A stretch of 25,051 bases of DNA, from positions 1-25,051 of the forward strand of contig JBNGDS010000049.1 of assembly GCA_049975365.1 (NCBI GenBank), given 5' to 3'. Made by a program: the position numbers and the translations under genes. The DNA comes from DSBG01 sp049975365. Lineage in GTDB: Bacteria; Desulfobacterota; Desulfomonilia; UBA1062. Below are positions 22,896-25,051 of the stretch, one piece after another. Under the pieces are notes generated by a model. The model worked only from the letters and a program-made list of their open reading frames with translations. It ran no database searches and was not told where the DNA came from. Position 1 is the stretch's first letter. The number at the start of each line of letters is the position of its first letter.

Positions 22896-24319
22896 TGCTC
22901 GATAAAGTTCTCATCGTGGATGATGATCCCGGTATCCGGGAAACCATCTCTGAGCTCATAGAGGAGTTGGGATATACCGCCAGTACGGCCTCTGATGGTC
23001 CGGATGCATTGGGCCTTCTCGACGATGGCCCGTACCTGTGTGTATTCACGGACATCATGATGCCGAAGATGACAGGACTCGAGCTCATCAAGAGAATCAA
23101 GGCCCGTGACGTATCCATACCGATCATCGTGATCACTGGCTATGCCTCCCTGGAGATCGCCATAGACGCCATGAAATACGGCGCTTCTGACTTCATCTCG
23201 AAACCGTTCAAGGTGAGTCAGATCCAACTTCTTCTCAACAAAGTGAAACGCGAGAAATTACTCCTGGAACAGAATAGAAGGTACTCGGATGCGCTTCAGC
23301 TCCACCGCCTCATTGACAACCTTGTGGGACAGCTGGAAGACAAGAACCAGGAGATAACATCCCTGCAGGCCATCTCGGAGAGGATTATTTCGCTCAAGGG
23401 CATCCGGGATCTTGTCGGTGCAATCGTCGATGTATCCAAACAGATCCTCGAGGATGCGGATGTGCGCTTCCTTCCCCTGAACAGAAAGTCATGGAGACTC
23501 ATCGACCCGGAAAACGGTCAAGAGAAAGCCATCGACAGTGATCTCCTGAAAGGCAATATCATTCGGAAAAAGAATTCGGGTGATGCCATCCTGAGACATT
23601 TCAATACCATATTCCCCCTTATGATCGAAGGCCAGGTATTCGGAATTCTCGACATCCTTTCAGGCAGCATGCTCGGTGAAGAAAAGGAAGGGAAGATCAG
23701 CTACCTTCTTAACAGGACCGCTGAGCGAATGGAGAATGTCGCTCTCTACGAAGGCCTCTATGAAAACATGCTCTCCACGTTGAACTCCATGGCTAAAATA
23801 CTCGATGCCAGGGATCCTCACACCTCGCAGCACTCGACCCGTGTCACCGCGCTTTCCATGGCAGTGGCATCATCCCTGAATCTCCCGGAAGATGAACGCG
23901 ACATCCTCTATATCTCAGCCTCACTGCACGATATCGGAAAGGTTGGAATCCCTGACAGCATCCTCTTGAAACCTGGTGGGCTCACGGATGAAGAGTTTGA
24001 CGTCATCAAACGACACCCTGATATCGGGGCAGACATTCTTATGCCCCTGCCGCCCATGGCACGGGAAACAGAGATCATCAGGCATCACCACGAGCGCTAC
24101 GATGGAAAGGGATACCCGTCCGGTCTCAAGGGTAAGGAAATCCCCTATCTTTCCCGAATCATCGCCCTGGCGGATTCCTACGATGCCATGACCTCGGACA
24201 GGCCGTATCGCAAAGGCTTTCCTGTGAATACGGCGATCGAGGAGATCAGGAGGTGCATGGGATCGCAGTTTGACCCTGAACTTGCCGAGGTCTTCATCGA
24301 AAAGATCGGCGAGGAGTAG
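22892..24319 (+). CDS. REC-GAF-HD-GYP response regulator, probable c-di-GMP phosphodiesterase
   Basis: The product is 475 aa, from the ATG overlapping the previous stop; a second ATG follows directly. The REC domain (about 1-122) has Asp10-12, phospho-acceptor Asp54 (FTDIMMPKMTG) and Lys in SKPF. A coiled coil (about 122-165) leads to a GAF-like domain (about 165-290; IFPLMIEGQVFGILDIL and ...TAERMENVALYEGLYEN). The HD-GYP domain (about 295-465) is intact: HSTRV, HD at 346-347 in HDIGKVGIP, KRHPDIG, HHHERYDGKGYP with GYP at 407-409, and LADSYDAMTSDRPYR. The expected reaction is hydrolysis of c-di-GMP to pGpG or GMP, controlled by phosphorylation and possibly by a GAF ligand. It converges with the coiled-coil gene; only 2 bases separate the stops. 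Confidence 0.94.
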   Translation: MMLDKVLIVDDDPGIRETISELIEELGYTASTASDGPDALGLLDDGPYLCVFTDIMMPKMTGLELIKRIKARDVSIPIIVITGYASLEIAIDAMKYGASDFISKPFKVSQIQLLLNKVKREKLLLEQNRRYSDALQLHRLIDNLVGQLEDKNQEITSLQAISERIISLKGIRDLVGAIVDVSKQILEDADVRFLPLNRKSWRLIDPENGQEKAIDSDLLKGNIIRKKNSGDAILRHFNTIFPLMIEGQVFGILDILSGSMLGEEKEGKISYLLNRTAERMENVALYEGLYENMLSTLNSMAKILDARDPHTSQHSTRVTALSMAVASSLNLPEDERDILYISASLHDIGKVGIPDSILLKPGGLTDEEFDVIKRHPDIGADILMPLPPMARETEIIRHHHERYDGKGYPSGLKGKEIPYLSRIIALADSYDAMTSDRPYRKGFPVNTAIEEIRRCMGSQFDPELAEVFIEKIGEE

Positions 24320-24326
24320 GTCTACT
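24315..24326. repeat. inverted repeat spanning both stop codons of a convergent pair
   Basis: AGTAG-GT-CTACT is a 12-base palindrome-like element. The TAG stop of the plus-strand HD-GYP gene and the TAG stop of the minus-strand gene are its two arms. It is short and may only reflect the facing stop codons. Confidence 0.3.
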
Positions 24327-24804
24327 GAGGTGTCGCCTGTGGCTGAGGTTCCCTCTCCAGTTCAGGGACTTCCTTCGATTCCTCTGACATGAGGGCCTTC
24401 AGCTCATCCTCAAGCATCAGTATGCGTTCTTTCAGTTTTTGATTTTCCTGAGACACCTGCATGCTCTCAGAAATGGCTGCCCGCAGTTCTTCATTCTGCC
24501 TCTGAAGATTCTGTATCTCTTCGGAGAGTTGTTTGATGCGTTCGGTCTCCGCAGGAGTGACGTCCTGGAGCTTCTGCTGCAGTACGCCAAGTTCGTTCTC
24601 CAGGGAATTGAGCTCATCACTGAGTTTCTTGTTCTTATGCTCGAGTGTAGCGATGTAATTTATTGTCTCCTGGAGGAAAGCCTTGTAGTCGACCTGTTCC
24701 GGCCTGGTCACCCCCCAGAGATAGTACCCCAGAATGAGACCGGCCAGGAAGATGAGTACGGAAAATATTAGTGGAACCATGGATTTCTTTTGTGCTTCAG
24801 CCAT
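24322..24804 (-). CDS. membrane-anchored coiled-coil protein, function unknown
   Basis: The product is 160 aa. A short cytosolic N-terminus is followed by one membrane helix (about 10-30, PLIFSVLIFLAGLILGYYLWG), then a long heptad-rich coiled coil (about 40-140) full of Glu, Leu, Gln and Lys, ending in an acidic, Pro/Gln-rich tail (EREPQPQATPQ). There are no Cys residues or enzymatic motifs. The layout suggests a periplasm-facing scaffold or a spacer between membrane and envelope, but no family is recognised. The ATG is preceded by GGGGGA eight bases upstream and a plausible promoter about 30 bases up. It is monocistronic and diverges from the heptosyltransferase-like gene. Confidence 0.8.
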   Translation of the reverse strand: MAEAQKKSMVPLIFSVLIFLAGLILGYYLWGVTRPEQVDYKAFLQETINYIATLEHKNKKLSDELNSLENELGVLQQKLQDVTPAETERIKQLSEEIQNLQRQNEELRAAISESMQVSQENQKLKERILMLEDELKALMSEESKEVPELEREPQPQATPQ

Positions 24805-24836
24805 TGTTCATGTCCCCCACAGATACGCTAGAGGGA

Positions 24837-24866
24837 ATAGTACGGGATAGCCTCGCTTCCCGTCAA
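24837..24866 (-). promoter_or_regulatory. probable promoter of the coiled-coil gene
   Basis: On the minus strand TTGACG (24866-24861, 5/6), an 18-base spacer, then TACTAT (24842-24837, 4/6). The predicted start near 24830 gives a leader of about 26 bases. Confidence 0.5.
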
Positions 24867-24989
24867 GGACAAGTTCTCTCTCCTGTGCAATATGGCGCGG
24901 TGTCATACAGGCGATCTTCGAGGTTGTCTTTGTGCGCTCAGAGCTTCCCGGTCTTGCCTGGAGAAAGATTATGCTTTATCACGGTAGCA

Positions 24990-25051
24990 ATGGATATCCT
25001 CTTCGTCAAGCTCGGTGCCCTTGGAGACGTGGTGAACACACTGCCGCTGGC
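24990..25051 (+). CDS. start of a GT9 heptosyltransferase-like gene, partial
   Basis: The first 20 codons (MDILFVKLGALGDVVNTLPL) match the highly conserved N-terminus of ADP-heptose:LPS heptosyltransferases of the WaaC/WaaF/RfaF kind, where 'LGDV..TLP' forms the first strand and loop. The gene runs off the window. These enzymes add heptose to the LPS inner core on the cytosolic face of the inner membrane, which supports a Gram-negative host. No strong ribosome site precedes the ATG; GGAGA lies about 25 bases upstream, too far to serve it. Confidence 0.72.
   Translation, partial: MDILFVKLGALGDVVNTLPL

Noticed and set aside
24971..24989. ATG at 24971 as start of the heptosyltransferase-like gene
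   Set aside because: It is out of frame with the conserved LGDV..TLP segment; the ATG at 24990 is in frame.
1..25051. CRISPR arrays, insertion sequences, prophage or integrated element
   Set aside because: No spaced short repeats, transposase or integrase motifs, or attachment-like repeats were seen; gene content is housekeeping throughout.

Overview
The window looks like core chromosome of a Gram-negative, anaerobe-type deltaproteobacterium (Desulfobacterota, perhaps of the Syntrophobacterales/Syntrophorhabdia kind). This placement is an inference from gene content and order and from protein style: an rpsA-sppA neighbourhood, a MauE-rhodanese pair, MJ0042/DUF3426 and PilZ proteins, REC/HD-GYP proteins, and a heptosyltransferase-like start that implies LPS. 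GC is moderate, about 50% by eye. No transposase, phage gene, CRISPR array, tRNA or rRNA was seen.

Region 1 (1-3806): the end of a YitT/DUF2179 membrane protein; then two convergent GT-A glycosyltransferases, one resembling mannosylglycerate synthase (GT78) and one resembling glucosyl-3-phosphoglycerate synthase (GT81); then a UspA stress protein behind a good sigma70 promoter. The pair suggests synthesis of a glycerate-based compatible solute or related glycoside. This is the least described part of the window.

Region 2 (3831-15894, all minus strand): from right to left, rpsA, a Na+/Ca2+ exchanger, sppA, guaB, dnaE and accA are packed with gaps of 0-13 bases and probably form one transcript of about 9.5 kb from a promoter just before rpsA. 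After accA a near-consensus sigma54 promoter precedes a small unknown gene and pilD (prepilin peptidase), which overlap by 4 bases. A membrane rhodanese and a MauE/DoxX protein overlap in the same way further on.

Region 3 (15895-18017): an inverted-repeat-rich gap, a winged-helix hypothetical protein, a divergent secreted LysM protein, and a single-domain PilZ protein.

Region 4 (18233-22142): a plus-strand operon hpt, DUF3426 zinc-finger membrane protein, K+ channel with RCK domain, ruvX and mltG, with four tight junctions. Its promoter lies so close to the hpt ATG that the message is predicted to be leaderless.

Region 5 (22281-25051): two overlapping response-regulator genes (REC-SHOCT-like and REC-GAF-HD-GYP), a convergent membrane-anchored coiled-coil protein, and the first codons of a GT9 heptosyltransferase-like gene. 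PilZ, HD-GYP and sigma54-linked pilD together suggest c-di-GMP and pilus or surface control, but no histidine kinase, diguanylate cyclase or pilin gene is in view.

No single obviously new defence-type or mobile system is visible. The best leads are the glycosyltransferase pair, the sigma54 promoter with its unknown gene, the leaderless hpt promoter, and the REC-SHOCT/HD-GYP pair.
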